Source of the DNA: DROE01 sp964569865
GTDB lineage: Bacteria; Pseudomonadota; Alphaproteobacteria; Rhizobiales; Devosiaceae
DNA length: 64,000 bases
Assembly (NCBI GenBank): GCA_964569865.1
Contig: CAZMVQ010000002.1
Coordinates: 1 to 64,000, forward strand
Direction of reading: 5' to 3'
Of the stretch, positions 63,735 through 64,000 are shown piece by piece. The first letter of the stretch is position 1. Every line of letters starts with the position of its first letter. The position numbers and the translations under genes were made by a program. The notes under the pieces were generated by a model. That model did no database searches, had not been told where the DNA came from, and saw only the letters and a list, made by a program, of their open reading frames with translations.

Positions 63735-64000
63735 TTAAGCAATCCCGCCGTTCCAGCCCCAACCAGTGAGCTTGAGAACGAAAGCAACAACAACAATCAT
63801 GAAAATGGAAATGGGCAAAAACACTTTCCAACCCAAGCGCATCAGTTGGTCATAGCGATAGCGCGGCACAAACATCTTGACCATGGCGAACATGAAAAAC
63901 ACCATGAAGGATTTTAGAGTAAACCAAACCACGCCGGGGATCCACGTAAATGGTGCAATTTCAAGCGGAGCCGCCCAGCCGCCTAAAAACAGAATAACCG
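63735..64000 (-). CDS. nuoH: NADH-quinone oxidoreductase subunit H (C-terminal part, cut by window edge)
   Basis: The last 88 or so residues of the complex I subunit that forms the quinone cavity. The frame is open to the window edge. Visible are FLGGWAAPLEIAPFTWIPG, FFMFAMVKMFVPRYRYDQLM and the last membrane helix before GWGWNGGIA. It ends 15 bases before nuoI. Confidence 0.95.
   Translation of the reverse strand, partial: VILFLGGWAAPLEIAPFTWIPGVVWFTLKSFMVFFMFAMVKMFVPRYRYDQLMRLGWKVFLPISIFMIVVVAFVLKLTGWGWNGGIA

Overview
The window is a chromosomal stretch of an AT-leaning alphaproteobacterium. The order of its blocks (tRNA-Val/hup/lon/clpX/clpP; eno/pyrG/secG/tpiA; ppiD/trp/moaC/moeA/lexA/comEC/gltX/gltA; lpxB to rpsB; dnaE; lolDC/proS; rnj/birA/nuo) is the one seen in Hyphomicrobiales (Rhizobiales) and relatives. 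The GTTC-N7-GTTC SOS boxes and the CTTG-N17-CYTATNTNNG heat-shock promoter are alphaproteobacterial signatures. No phage, insertion sequence, CRISPR or plasmid functions were seen.

Layout. 1-7.1 kb: tRNA-Val, HU, a TetA-like exporter, and the Lon, ClpX and ClpP proteases. 7.2-11 kb is the only accessory-looking part: a cytochrome P450, a beta-lactamase-fold serine hydrolase and a flavin amine oxidase whose sequence motifs are in circularly permuted order. 11-17 kb: enolase, a DeoR regulator, a DUF4169 protein, CTP synthase, SecG and triosephosphate isomerase. 17-25.7 kb: one dense forward operon, ppiD-trpE-trpG-trpD-trpC-moaC-moeA, then lexA behind two SOS boxes. 26-33 kb: a CoA-transferase, ComEC, GltX and citrate synthase. 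33-46 kb: the reverse-strand envelope and translation block rpsB-tsf-pyrH-frr-uppS-cdsA-rseP-bamA-lpxD-fabZ-lpxA-(31-codon ORF)-lpxB. 46.5-54 kb: dnaE, a 32-residue membrane peptide behind an SOS box, lolD, lolC, proS and a possible forward small RNA. 54-64 kb: a DUF1467 protein, RNase J, biotin ligase and the distal complex I genes nuoN to nuoH (cut by the window edge).

Four things deserve most attention: (1) a short membrane peptide at 50123-50221 under a LexA-type promoter, resembling in design the Caulobacter SOS division inhibitor SidA; (2) the permuted amine oxidase at 9774-10997; (3) the absence of lpxI between lpxA and lpxB, where a 31-codon ORF is translationally coupled to both neighbours; (4) ribosomal protein S2 with a repeat linker and a C-terminal helix-hairpin-helix-like domain.

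The five runs of 100 N are scaffold gaps. At four of them the flanks repeat the same 12-55 bases. Merging these overlaps leaves cdsA in frame, restores the comEC frame and gives the DUF1467 gene a natural stop codon, so those gaps are probably empty. The gap inside rpsB does not merge and probably hides unresolved repeat sequence.
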